DNA of 64,000 nucleotides from Lingula anatina (Eukaryota; Brachiopoda; Lingulata; Lingulida; Lingulidae), in NCBI RefSeq assembly GCF_001039355.2, contig NW_019775419.1, forward strand, positions 1-64,000, read 5' to 3'. Position 1 is the stretch's first letter. Each line of letters starts with the position of its first letter. Made by a program: the position numbers and the translations under genes. Positions 44,693 through 57,476 of the stretch are shown here, in pieces. The notes beneath the pieces are model-generated. The model was not told where the DNA came from. It made no database searches and was given only the letters and a program-made list of their open reading frames with translations.

Positions 44693-47600
44693 AAATTCAG
44701 GTCCCCATACTTCCATCCCTTCTGTTGTGCCCCGCATTTACAATAGTACTGGCACGTTGCTCATATCAAGGGCCTCATCAAGGTGACACCTTGCGTCTTG
44801 ACGTGGACGAAAAGCCATGCCCATAGCATGATTTTAAAAGCAACTTGGGTTCAATACACTTGAGGTACAGTAATCTGAGTTTATATCTTAAATCATACTC
44901 AGTTTCCACACTTATCACGTCTTTGCCAATTAGTCATGATAGTCACCGTACGTCACTATGACGTCGTATGTTTGCTATAAGATGCTTTTTTCTGATGCCA
45001 CTTTCTTTTGAACACTGACGTCATTCAGTAGCCAAAAACAAAATGCGCAGTTCACAACAGCAGAGTAGCCGCCATTTTACTTTTAAACAAGTAATTTTGC
45101 CTTTTAAACATCACCCATAAATTATATTACTACAAAGGTAATGATTTATACCTACGGGGTTATTTTTGTGTCATTGTAATAAATTGATATGGGCGTTCTC
45201 TTAATTTATGGCGGGATTCTTACATATCATTTCACAACACCAGGGTCAGTTGCACACAAGTACTTAGCCCCAAATAATGATGCGAACCTATTTCAGTTCA
45301 ACCTATTTCAGTTAAAAGTTGCAAAGTAGGCCACTTCATTGCTATGAAACATTACAGACATTTACATTTCATTTATATGATTCGACTTCTGCTAATTGAT
45401 CTTGGTTCAAATTTGACTTAAAATCTAGGTCCAAAATTTAACACCAATTTTTGGACTAAATTTCTTTTGTTAAAGAGGGCACTGGACCTTTTTTCGGACA
45501 GTTATGTCGAGAGGGCACGGATGACCTCACGGGGCCTTCCTTGATTGATGTCACATTGCACAGTTTTTATAACGGACGGTAGGGGTAGGGAATTAGGATT
45601 TGATACAGAACTGCGGGCGGACAAACAAACACAGTGAACGTGTTACACGGTATCTGGCCTTGGCCCGGCCAATTGACACTTTTTGAGTTGAACTAAAGAA
45701 TGCATTTCTGGGGATAAAATCACCGAATTCAATTTTTTTATTCCTCTGCACTTATTTTTTAGTGTTGCTTTGTTTCTTATTCATGTTTTGATCCATTTAT
45801 TTATCTAATCGTCAATTCTATAATAGTTAATCCCTCATCATAATTATTATTACATATGGTTCATAATATGTTTACATATTTAATCTAGACGATACTTACA
45901 TGTACTAATTATCAAGTATATTTTGTGGAAATACTTAATAAGTTCAGTAGGCTTTTCATTGTTAATGATGACAACACAATGCATATGAGATTAGGAACTG
46001 ATGTACATAAACCCAAAGAAACTTTTCATTTTTTTTCTGAATTAAGAAAAAACTTCAAAGGAAACACTGTTTTTAATTTTACGTATTGTAGGCATAAAAA
46101 TGACTACTTGACTATAGCTAGTATTTTACATGTACTAACAAGTCGATGGGTTAATATTGGTATAGTTGGTGCTCTTTTAGTTTATTACGAGGAAGTACTT
46201 TTTGAATCACATAAATTCATGAGTTTTTCCATTTACAATATTATTTTAGACGAGATCACATCCAATGAAATATTCACATGTACAAAGTATGTATACATGT
46301 ATATTCTCAAGTGTGGTAATAAATACTTGCGTGTCCTTTTTACTAGAAAGTGTTTTATACAAACGGCGTCTTCGCACTTGATCCTGTGATTTGGAATTAA
46401 AAAAACTAACGAAACGGTTATTATATTTGTATTGTTTGGAACGCGATTTTCTACAGGTACAGATGGAAGTAAGACGAATGGTAGTATTTGTATTGTAGAT
46501 CGAGAATTAAGAAAGAAGATGAATAAAGATCTATTTATGGTCGCGCTCCCCCCCCCCCCCCAACGGGTCTCCTTCCCCTTTCTCTCACACAAATAACTAT
46601 TACTTTATTTGTATTTATGCCAGATCGAATTGCATTATTATCGCCATTTATTTCTGTGATGCTGAAGATTAAGTACAAGCGCTTGCAGGCACACACACAC
46701 GCACGCACGCATGCACGCACTAAAACAATCTGCTAAGCCACCGATTGCACTAGAGAAGATCAGTCCTGTTCCCCTCCAGACGGCGCTATAGAACAGTTTG
46801 GTTCGCCAAACCTGGCAAAAACTACTCAGATTGACCTACATAATGCCATTTTACTTTGGGGTGTGTAAGGGTCTGAAGTTTAATTTGATTAATTTGATCT
46901 AGTGTATTTTGATATATATGCGGGGAACAAAAGCTTCTTGTTCATTACTATTTTAGTACTTTGTTAATGAAAGTTTGTCTGCCAAATTATGGTATTTGAT
47001 AGAAAGAGCGGTCACCCAGCTCTTCCTACCTCCTACCCCGATGGATCATTTGAAACCTGAACCCTTGGAAGAGATGTCACTTTTTCTTCAGTTCTGAGTG
47101 ACCAGGGTGTGGACGCGAGGCGGTCAGGATACTAAGTATATGGATATTTCAGTTTTTATCGATTTAACGAAACGTTCTAAGACAATGGATTTAGGTATTT
47201 GTCGATAACTTATATTTGATGCATTTTTTAAAAATGGATTTGACGCCTGCATGCTGAACACTGGGTTTTGCCATCCACCGATATTTTCCCCACGTGATAT
47301 TTTGTGTCCTCCATGCTTTTTTCTTTCATCACGCCCCTAATGACAATGAACATTGCAGTTGTGCCTAATGTTAACTACACAAAATTTTAAGCTGCATCGG
47401 TACAATTAGTGATGGCAGTAAAGTTTTACATGTGAAGTAATCAAGATGGGGAAAATTCTGTGGAATGGCTGTTTTAGAATTTTGGCTGTTGAAATTTAGT
47501 TGTTTTTAATAAAATTGTGTCATAATTATAGCACAGCTAAATAGTCATAGTTGAAAATTAAAGAACAGGATAAAGGTTTAGTGATATACGTTCATTTCAA

Positions 47601-50382
47601 TTTTGGCATGTTTATAATAATACCATAAAATTTAATATTTCGATCCATTGAAGTATGTGACCTAGTTAATAGTTACACTGCTTTCTGCGTGACTGATTAT
47701 AAAAGCAACCATTTTCAAGGCATAGGGGGCGAATTGCTAGCTCCAATTTGCAAGTAGGCCTAATGCTTGAACGTTATTTTGATATTTCTCATTTATGGCT
47801 AATGTTACTCTTACGTTGTCAATTCAAAACGCTTTGTCCAAAGCAATTTACCATGATTTTTTAACCTCCAAATTTAAAAGCCTTTTGTAAGAAAAATCAA
47901 AACGCAGCATATTTAACACTGCGTAGTCATTATTAACGAAACTAGTTTTATTTCGCCAAAGAAGAAAAACCGCCCCTTATGCCTTGAAACATGTTTTACT
48001 ATAATTATGTCTGAGTTTGCTTCCATGACGTTTGTAAAACTATTTGCGGTATTCTTTAGCAAGGCAGCAAATTGTGACTTGACGTTTATTTCCATGCAAA
48101 TATAGTGCTCAAAAATTCGAAAAACTTGTTTTTATAGTAAAGGAAAACTCACATATGAAGCTCAATTGGACCTTTTCATCAAAAGACGAAAAAGGTACTT
48201 TGAAAACTGTTCACGTAATTTTGCACATTTGATGGACTTATTCACGTCTTTTAAATACTTTGAAGAGAAATAAACCATATTAAAGCAGCCTTAAGTTATT
48301 GATCTTACAAATAGTACATAATCAATTAAACCCATTTCTCAAATTGTTTAATGCTTAGATGACAAAATTCTATCAAAAGACAAAAAAAAAAAAAAATTCA
48401 TGTTCCTTATTTTCTAAAAAGCGGGCAATTCAATCATCACTCGGAACTAGGCGTTTACAATATTTTCACTCGCTTTGAACTCCTGGAATTAAATTCTTAA
48501 TTTTGAAGGCATGCAATGCGGCTTTGACCTACAATAAAGCAAAAAAAAATTCCAGAAATTTCAGCAAATTTCCCTTTAGATTTACGTTTTCCAAAAACCG
48601 TTTCGAAAACTACGACCTGCAAACCCCGTTTGGTGTTATAAATTTCTATAATTCTATGGCCACGTGTGAAATTCACAGGTTTTTATCCCCATGGTGAGGG
48701 TGACTCAAAATCTAGTAACTGAAAACTCATATCTGTAAAAATCTTTTGAAGCTTGAAAACTTGCTGTCTTGTTGAGTGAAAAGTGTCATGTTTGCGGACC
48801 ACAATCGGTCATTTTGTTTGGGTAATGGAGTATATAAAGTTAACACATTTAAGGCTCAATTTGCAAAACTTACATGTAGTTGCAAACTAATTTGGCTAAT
48901 CCAAGTCTAACGGTTAAACTGTGCATAAAAAGAACATGGACATACTAAACCATTTTTGTTATTTATCTATCTTTGCTCATTTGAATTGTAACCTCAATAT
49001 CACCGATTTTTCTTAAGTTAAGGTGAACAGTATGTGTAATATTTTTTTGTAATTATTTGTTAATTATAAATTGCATTTGTGGCATAAAGATGAAAGGGAA
49101 AGTCATGTCATTCAAAGTTACCATTTTCAAAACTTCTGCTTTTTAACAATTCTATCTCAGCAGCATCTTCATTATATCAAGCAGCAGATGCAGAAATGTC
49201 TCGTATAAGAACATGATTTATATCCAGAAAGTTACATACCATTTGATACAAATTTTTGAACTTCAAAATATACATGCAAGGTGGTATAGGTAAAACCATG
49301 ATTATCCCTTCCATTTGACTAGGTTTCATAATTACACGTTGCTAAACTGTTTTTTTTTTCAATAATCAATGTCTCTAGGGCATTTTTTCACATTCCCCAT
49401 TGAAGTGTATATCTTGTTTTGCCTTTAAACGTATCGGTTGCTGTTAAATGTTGAAATTTATTTCACAAACGGCTTGTGACAATTTTTGCAAAACTTAGTA
49501 AAAATGTGTTTTTCCTTCCAAGTAATAACTGTTGGAATTTTATGTTGTATTAAATGTAGAAAAAGCCATATCCTGAAAAAAATTCACAGCACCTTATGGT
49601 TAAAATGAAACAAAAACAATGGCAGATACATGGTATTTTGAAAGGGTGTCACATTTTGGAATTCTTTGCAGTTTGGAGTATTTTTGTGATTTTTAAAATT
49701 TTGTGATATCAGAGTGAGTCTCTCTCGATTTTTTCTGCGGTGGTGTGGGGCGAGACAGTTTCTAGATCTGCCGTTGTTTTTGTTTAAAAAATGATATTAA
49801 AAATCTGTTTGTAGTTTTTATTTGAAAAAAATTGTTTAATATTATGACAAGATCAAACATTAGTCAAGTAGTTCAATAGATAGTTTATTTATCAAATTAA
49901 ACTTGAGTGAGTCATTATGTAAATATCAATATTTTTGTATTACATATTTGAATATTCAAAACTTATTGTGATTAAAATATATTACCAAATCTTTTTAACA
50001 AGTGGATGTTTGAAAGTATGAGAATACATCAATGGCAGTATGTTTTGCTCCAAATAAAATACTTTACAATTACATACAAATTGGCTTAGTGTTTTCATTG
50101 GCTCGGGGGAACTCTAAGGGTGGGGATTCGATTCGGGTACTTGGAACATATTAACTTCTTTCCAGAAGGGCTTTTAAAAATTTCCCTTGCTTACTATAAA
50201 AGGAAAGTCTACCAGGGGTGGGTGGGCGGGAACACTTAGGAGAGTGGATAGCACGCGCGACTCGGACCCAGCAAGACTTGGGTTCGAAACCTGGCGCTTC
50301 TAGGTCCCAGCAAATTACCTTTTACAAAAAAATACCAAATGAGTAATTTAAACCGAGATAAGAAGGCCCTATACGACTAGGT
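44693..50382. other. long gene-poor intergenic region
   Basis: After the receptor's 3' untranslated region there are 5.7 kb of AT-rich sequence. The longest frame (45925-46389, 154 codons) is AT-biased, has no recognisable domain and no splice or Kozak support. Also present are a poly(C) run near 46549-46560, a CA/CG-rich repeat near 46690-46720 and a tRNA-like block at 50230-50310. I see no gene. Confidence 0.5.
50230..50310 (+). repeat. tRNA-like sequence (SINE head?)
   Basis: Contains an A-box-like 'gagtggatagcacg' and a perfect B box 'ggttcgaaacc' at tRNA-like spacing. No full cloverleaf with matched acceptor arm could be drawn by eye, so a tRNA-derived SINE or tRNA pseudogene is likelier than a tRNA gene. 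Confidence 0.5.
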
Positions 50383-50391
50383 GAAAGCAAG

Positions 50392-50465
50392 CAGAGTCCG
50401 TGGCGCAATAGGTAAGACGGCAGAGCATTGAGTAGGAGGTAAAGGGTTCGAGGTGACCAGGGGGG
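50392..50465 (+). repeat. tRNA-like sequence at the start of duplication unit 1
   Basis: 'gtccgtggcgcaataggtaa' contains an A-box match (tggcgcaatagg) and 'gggttcgaggtgacc' a near B box, spaced as in a tRNA. The second unit carries the same block at 57486-57558 with 'ggttcgagttgacc'. Probably a tRNA-derived SINE head. Confidence 0.5.
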
Positions 50466-53408
50466 AAAAATTTCTTTTGCAAGTTTTGAACGAAGTAAAG
50501 CATTTGTACGTTTATTATTGTCAAAATGAATTATTTACAGCATTTAATTTTTTACAAAAAAATAATGAAAATGTAACATTTTGTGATCTAAATTAATAAA
50601 CATTAAATTTTAACAGAAAAAAGTATATATCTGTAAACATGATCGAAGATTTTATGCATTTTGAACATTGTTACATTGTATAAGCATTATGAAAAAATAA
50701 ATTCAAGATCGTAACATTTGAAAGACTTTGACAAGAACTGATAAGAGACAAAATGGATTTTTTTAATAAATTGTACTTGGCAACTATTTGTCAAAGTTGA
50801 CATTAGTGCCCTGTTTGTATCGTATTCCATCAAAATATTTCCGTCCCAATTTAGAGGTTGTAACAATTTTAAAAATGCAAATAATCTGCTGAAAGCGTCA
50901 TTAATGCACTAACGCACACGAGCATGTAAACATACCTTGTCCTATGTCGTCTCGTTGATGTTTGTATACTAAATCGAACAGTAGCCAAAATTTCTTCATG
51001 TTTGTAAGATTTCTGGTTGTTTTGCTAATTAATATTTTTTTTAAATTTTGTTTCCTTTGCACTAAATCCGAAACAAATATTATACATGGTGTAAATGTGG
51101 ATGAAAATGCACACTTGAAAAGCATGGGAATCAGGAGCGACATAAAGACATGACCGGTTTACAAGATTATCCAAGTCTTTGCCAACAGAATAATATACAC
51201 ACAAAACTGAAAAGGTTACGCAAAAATCAGTACACTTGAAGTGGCTTTTCATATTCCCTGAAAATTAACTCTGGTTCTCAGTGATGACACAAAGCACAAA
51301 TAACACAACATGGGCATGCAGGACTGATATCTAACCAAGCCTGTCCTTCTCAATCACACCTTGTTCCCAAAAAAGATTAAATGTATAAGAATTCAGAACA
51401 ACTTTTTTTAGAATGCTCCTCTGCACATTTAATGCATGTTTTTCACTTTAAAGATTCAAACCAAACGAAGTATTAAGGTTTACATACACTTTGGTAGAAT
51501 ATCGAATTAGTCATTTAGAGGAACAAAATACTTTGAAATAACATTTTAGATGATAATAATTCCGTAAAATTCTTAAACAACTGACCAAACTGTTAGAATG
51601 GATTTTAGTGTAACAAATGAAATAATGAATGATTTAATCTAATTTTAAAATATATATAGATTTTGTTTAAGAATTATTAATTTTTCACTATCTTTTTGAG
51701 AAAAAAATTGACAAAAGTTGACGGTGTAAAAATTCATCGAATCCTTTCAGAATACTCATTACCTCCCGAAAATTGGGCTTTGCGACAGCTCAATATAAAA
51801 TGCAAAGGCTATGATTAATGTCAGTCCCACAGAAACATTTTAATGGACAAACGATATCTAAATGAAGTCCATCCCCCATTTTTGTTTTTCGAAACTTCTC
51901 TAATGTAATACAAGTCCTAAACAGTATATGAATGATCACAATCCTGGGAAATTTTTGTGGCCAAGTATAGTAACAATTTTCTTATACGCAACAAAGATTT
52001 ACATTCTAGTACTACAATATTTTAATAATTAAAAATTAATTCTTATTTCGGATGGCAATCTTTACCCCACCCCATGGCTTAACTTTGTTCCAGAAAACAG
52101 ATATTTGAGCCCCGTCCAGCACTAAAAACACCGAGAACCAGAGGAAATTTATTCACAGCCACAGTGCCATACTCATAATTGTTAAAAGATCGTCATAGTA
52201 CAAGTGGACAATTCTGCAGAAACGTGGGCACATTTTGCCCGTTACATAATGTTTGGATTTCTAAGGCGTAATACGTTTTATAAACAGTGTCTTTTGTAGA
52301 TTTACATCTCTTACTTTTTTTCGAATGAGCACACGATAAATGTAATTAAAAGTTTCCTTTATGCATTTTACCTAATGTGGTTGCAATGTCTTTCCTTCCG
52401 AGAAGTCAACATCATTCAAAATGAATAAGAGTAGATCTTCAATACTAAGAGAGATGTTTGCAGATTTGCCCACACATATTTTCAGTGACGAATAGAAATC
52501 ATTTCTCTTTTTGGAAATTAATATATGATAATCATAAAACAATCACATTATCATTTTATACAGACATTATTTCTGTGAAATGAGAACTTCAAAGCTAACG
52601 TTTCAGGTTCGAAAAGGGAAGGGTATCAACCCCGACCCAAAAGAATACATAAATTACCACCATGATCGGATAGAGCACTGTACTACGGAGTAACATACAA
52701 TTAGCAAAAGAAGCAAACCAGCATCATGCAGGGCGGACGTTTAGTATGGGTTTAATTTCTATGAGAAGTTTAATAAATAAAAAGCTTATTTTATTCCTCT
52801 TTTCATTTGATATACGTTTTGGAGCAGAATGTTACAACCAAAAGCAAACATAACATTCCGTACTAAATGTCGTCCCTGCAAATTGACAAGAAGACAAACG
52901 TCGACATAGGAGACAATCTTGGCATAGGTGTGGGGCTGTATGTGTCGAACACAAAGTAGGACGCTTCTGGTATCTTCGTAAACGGTACTTAGAGGTACTG
53001 GAATTAAATGAATAAATTCACATTCATGAAACAATGTCTAAAGCTGTGATAAAGCATTACGTGTTCATTACAGCAATTCGTGTGTGTCCTTTGCGTCATT
53101 ATTAACAAATTACAATTAAGCTTTAGAATTATACAAATATATATATTCATATTTAACCCTAATGGAAAGCTAATGGTATCAGAAACAAAAGGGTGCCCAA
53201 AAGACAATGAGGGAAAGCTAAGAGAAAGTATCCTTCCCGTCAATTATATATCCCCATGATTATTATGCTTCGAGTGCACCATTTCGGGGAAAATATCGTC
53301 ATTGCAAAACTAAGAGATGCTACAATACATTTTCTATCATCTGTACTGGACTTACGAGACATTCTGCCGGTTTTAGTGCCATCTTTTGGGCCTACATGTG
53401 GCAGTAAT

Positions 53409-53618
53409 ATGGCACGGGACATCCTTCTTCTCCATCTTCTACTGACCTTGGTCCTGTCTGAGCACCTCTCACCAAAACGCTCACCTGATTTACATCATAA
53501 TGAAGAGGTCACCTACTTTCCGCGCGGACGCTTCGGTTTGAATTATAACTTCTGGTTTATGAGAAGGCACAATAAATCTCCATCTCAAAAAGAGGATAAG
53601 GGGTTGATAAAGTCATAA
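53409..53618 (+). CDS. candidate small secreted peptide precursor, unit 1
   Basis: 69 codons from an ATG in a good Kozak context (taatATGg). The first 17 residues (MARDILLLHLLLTLVLS) are a textbook signal peptide. The rest is short and basic with potential processing sites: 'PKR', 'PRGR', then 'FGLNYNFWFM' followed by 'RR'. It is not recognised. The same frame is kept in unit 2 with only two amino-acid changes before the ends differ, and the block diverges less than its flanks. The last residues may be replaced by splicing after 'QKEDK'. It may lie in an intron of, or between, the minus-strand receptor copies. Confidence 0.5.
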   Translation: MARDILLLHLLLTLVLSEHLSPKRSPDLHHNEEVTYFPRGRFGLNYNFWFMRRHNKSPSQKEDKGLIKS

Positions 53619-53619
53619 T

Positions 53620-53661
<42 letters not shown>

Positions 53662-54584
53662 AAAAATAGATAAATAGATATAAAAACGCATTTTCAAAGT
53701 CAACATAATTGATTGCATGATTGGGCATATTAATCAGCTTTTATAGGTCGAATGAACGAACTGGGGCGGGATTGTGATAGAAAAGACAGGTTTTTCATTT
53801 AACCTTACGGTACAGCGTGACCCCAAGGTTATTAATATTTTTTACTATCATTCTGTCAATCTTTCTGTCTTTCTTTATACTCCTTGGAACATAGAGAGAG
53901 ACTTTTAAAGGAAAACGTTTAAGTTTCACACGTTTATCAAATTGTCTTGTATGTTACATCCATATATAGGTAATTCCGGTCACCCCTTCCTCGATACATT
54001 CTTTCCTACCGCAAAAACGTTAACATGCATACATTAACTAGTGTTTTCGGTAGGGTAGAGTGAAAGTGCATGCTAAATATTGCGGCCAATTTCACCGACA
54101 TTTTAACGACAATTGGATGATTGAATCTTTTTATTATTATTATTTTTATCTATTATAATGCATCCGCTACTGTTTAACTCTGACAATACTTTGACGACAG
54201 TATAACGGCGAATGCAGTTCGTCTCAACACGTTAGTAAATTTCCTCACGGAGCTATGAACGACAGGATCAAAACCTTCATTCTACGCCTTGTCATCCATC
54301 TCTTTGCATTACACAACTAGAGACGGTTAAACTACCGGTTGGTCTGCACATGTAAACTAGAAACGTGACCGAAAACTGACTGACTCATCTCCCTCGAAAA
54401 CTTCCAAAGTGAATTAAAAACTTTGTTACTTTTAAATATGGACACCTTTTTTATCTTAAAATAGCATTTTATTTGCATTTACACCTTTTCTTTTAAAAAA
54501 TAAATTACTGATATATCTGAAGTTCCATCTTAACATTTTAAAATTCTATTGAACACTTTGAACTATTTCAGAGTGTAAATGAAA

Positions 54585-54585
<1 letters not shown>

Positions 54586-54635
<50 letters not shown>

Positions 54636-54636
54636 A
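54586..54636. repeat. (ATT)n microsatellite
   Basis: About 16 ATT units; the orthologous run in unit 2 is at 61668-61712 and is slightly shorter. Confidence 0.95.
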
Positions 54637-54956
54637 GCTCCTCTTTGAAGGCGTGGAATAGGTGAACTTGAGGAAACTGCCAAACGTGATTGTGCCTTTT
54701 AATCAGAGAAATAATCTCGACAATTCACAAAATAATCTTATTTCTACAGTATAACTCATAACTAAAATATACATATCAGCCTTTGCAGTAAAATTAAAAG
54801 CAATATTTATATCATTTATCACAAAAGGTTTCTTTCCCTTAAAAATGATATTAAGTTTTAAAAACCTTGTCAATTCATTGTTAAAACAAGTTATTAGAAC
54901 TATATATGTCATTTTGACATAGGGCTTTTTAACGATAAAATTAATTCAGCAGTTGC

Positions 54957-57294
54957 TCAATTCAACAGATAGGCGCACCAGTATACGGCATTAAAAATGG
55001 CAAAAGCAGATGTGAATATCACCCTGGAAGCTCTGTCCAAGTTATCGGCATTCCATTTGGATTCTAGCGGCGTAAAGTCCAAGGTTGGCATATCTACATG
55101 GTGTTTCTTGGAGGTGAGAGGGATGATTTCTGCACCTAGGATTGCCGTTGGAACTCCATTCACGTTCTTCTCACAGGCGCTACTCTGAAACTAATTTGGT
55201 AGAAAAAGGACATATAAATATAGGCCTACATGTACGTGCCACCATCAATATCAATATGCGAGACTTTAGTGTCTATTTGTGAACTTTCGGCTGGAACATC
55301 ATCATGTAAGTAAAAGGAGGGCTTTCGTATCTGATATTTTAGACTGACTGGGCCTTTTATATGATAAGCTGTCTCTCGGATTGATTCAAGTTTAAAAAAT
55401 GTAAATGATTTCTCAGTTTTGACTTAAAAGAGGACCGTTTGCCATTGGATGACGCACAAATCGCTTGCGCGCATGTACCCTGTACGTATGAATAGCATTT
55501 TTTAAAAGAGGCATGGAATTTACTCACGCAAGACCGTTCTTTCTGTGTTCGTTGCATATACTTTCATTTTTTTTAATATGTACTGTACTTACTGCCTTAA
55601 GGATGTTGGAATTAGGCTCGGGTCTCGCCGCCTTTTCTTTCTGTCTCGCTGTTCTCTGAAGTAACATGTTAGCCACTGCATACTCCAACATGGACGTCAC
55701 GACAAATATGAGACACGTGGTCAGCCAGACATCGACAGCTTTTATGTACGAAACTCGGGGCAGCCTGTGCTGCATGTTGACCCCCTGCGTCGATATTGTG
55801 AGCACAGTGATGACCCCTATCGACACCCGGGCGGGCGTGGCACGGGGGTCTATCCAGAAGTTTATAAAAGAAATCAGGACGACGACTATTGTTGGGATGT
55901 AGATGTCGAGGATATAAAATTGAATGTCTCTTATGAGGCCAAATTCGGCGTAGATGCAAGTGTATTCTCCTGAAAATTAAAAGCTTATGATTTTTACTTA
56001 GCAGTCGCTTCTACTGACAGAGACGATAGACTTCCAATTGATACTAGATGTAAAAACTACTTTTTCATATAAATTGCCCACTTTGGAAAAATTACGCATC
56101 CCTTCAACTCCATTTGTCTCCATCTGGGCGTGTGTTGAAGCATTAGAATACGTTTTAATGAAGTATGGATAATATAAAATTAATAAGGCATGGATTGAAA
56201 TTGGCAAAAGATATAAATTAGTTTCATAAATCGCTTTACACTTTTTTAATCAGAACAATGTACCTGTTACTGTTTTGCTCTTACAATACTTTGACGATCC
56301 CCTCTTTAGTGTAAATTCTGGCAGATAGAGATCGTGTGGTCGCTGGATTGGATCCGTACTCCATATAAAATTCAGTTCGTCAGTAGTGTACGCGTCTGGA
56401 AAAGAGAATTAAGCTAAAGTAAGCGCTTTTTATATGAAATTATTATTATCTAAGAACGATTGTCACTTAGGAAATATAATATCATGTCTTATCTTAATAT
56501 TTACACTAAAGCATCAATTCTAGGAGGTTCATACTTGTGGCAAATTGTTTTATTTCAATACACTTTATAAAATTAGAAATTTTAAGAAAAGATTATCTAC
56601 TAAGATATTTTGATGATAAACTGTAACACCTGCCACTTATAAAATAAAAGGGAAAATATATGTGATGGAATATTGGAACTCACAGCTGCGCATTTCTATT
56701 TTACACGTCTGGTTGTCCATGGGGAACTTTAAGAAGTCATACAGACAGGCCAGCTTCAGCTTGATCCTGTACTGGAAAAATGCCATTTTTTAAACTTACA
56801 CAAATTCAATAGTATCTTTTTTCTGTTACTAGATACCTTACATGACAGGAGAGCAAGTGAAAGTGATACTCCTAAATGGTGGAAAAAAACGGGAGAACTT
56901 CATTTTATACATTTTAAAATTTAAAATCGTTACCTGGTGCATTTTGTAGTTCGCACGCATGCGTGCATGTCTGTTTGCAATGTTTGCGTTTGTGCGTGCG
57001 CGTTGTTCGCACCAATCCTATCATTTTAAGAAGTTTTAAAAAATATGAATGCACGACGTACCTCTGTGAATAAAGCACATCCCCGGACGGTGAGATTCTC
57101 ACCAGCACGTTGGGGGTCGTAATATCGTGTCTCCATGCGTGTTTCTCGTTGGCAAAGAAAAGGTCGGGCACCCATATGTCTTTCAGGATCTTGTCAGACA
57201 GCGTGAACGCTGTCGTTCGGTTGAGGTTAAAAGTCTTGAATGCAAGACGCGGGTCGTTCCAATATTGGCGGAGGATGAGATCTACCGAGAAATC
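54957..57294 (-). CDS. Cys-loop receptor, glycine/glutamate-gated-chloride-like, copy 1 (5' exons not found)
   Basis: Exons in gene order: 57062-57294, 56684-56766, 56264-56395, 55593-55969 and 54957-55184 (stop TGA). They join in phase to 350 residues plus stop. Motifs: 'RQYWNDPRLAF', 'WVPDLFFANEKHAWRHDI', 'SPSGDVLYSQR', the Cys-loop 'CLYDFLKFPMDNQTC', and a second Cys pair ('YCKSK...GEYTC') as in GlyR and GluCl. Anion-type M2 is 'PARVSIGVITVLTISTQG', then M3 and a short loop; the last 20 residues form M4. Exon boundaries match the plus-strand receptor gene. The exons for the signal peptide and first strands were not found. Since unit 2 begins 180 bases upstream, they would have to lie inside unit 2. 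Confidence 0.88.
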
Positions 57295-57471
57295 CTATAT
57301 AAGAAATAAAAGTTTAAAATTTTATCCAAATACGAAACTTCTACGTTATACATGTAGTGGTGAGCGTGAGTTGGTAGGCTACATGCACATGTAGCTGTTA
57401 TCTTCCTTTAAAAGTAATGCAGACTATTTGTAATTTTTCACTATTAGTCACGTTTTTTTTACTTTTTTTAC

Positions 57472-57476
57472 NAAAA
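57472..57476. other. ambiguous base at the duplication junction
   Basis: A single N at 57472, after a T-rich run, sits five bases before the start of unit 2. Together with the moderate divergence it leaves open that the two units are alleles joined in the assembly. Confidence 0.6.

Larger units (their letters stand above)
50383..57471. repeat. tandem segmental duplication, unit 1
   Basis: Starts at 'gaaagcaagcagagtccg' and repeats, with a period near 7.08-7.09 kb and about 4-5% divergence with small indels, from 57477 onward. It contains the minus-strand receptor exons at 54957-57294 and the plus-strand peptide ORF at 53409-53618. It ends at a single N (57472). Confidence 0.88.

Noticed and set aside
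45925-46389. 154-codon plus-strand ORF in the intergenic region
   Set aside because: AT-biased composition, Phe/Ile/Tyr-rich with no domain, no Kozak or splice support; the length is plausible by chance in AT-rich DNA.
50392-50465. Functional tRNA gene
   Set aside because: The A and B boxes are imperfect, the acceptor arms do not pair convincingly by eye and the anticodon loop is not clear.
51025-51252. Minus-strand ORF conserved in both units (also at 58001-58264)
   Set aside because: Differences between units include stop-changing indels; composition is typical of AT-rich non-coding DNA.
52786-53034. Minus-strand ORF of 82 codons, repeated at 59869-60129
   Set aside because: Different internal indels between units and no domain; it does not fit the receptor N-terminus.
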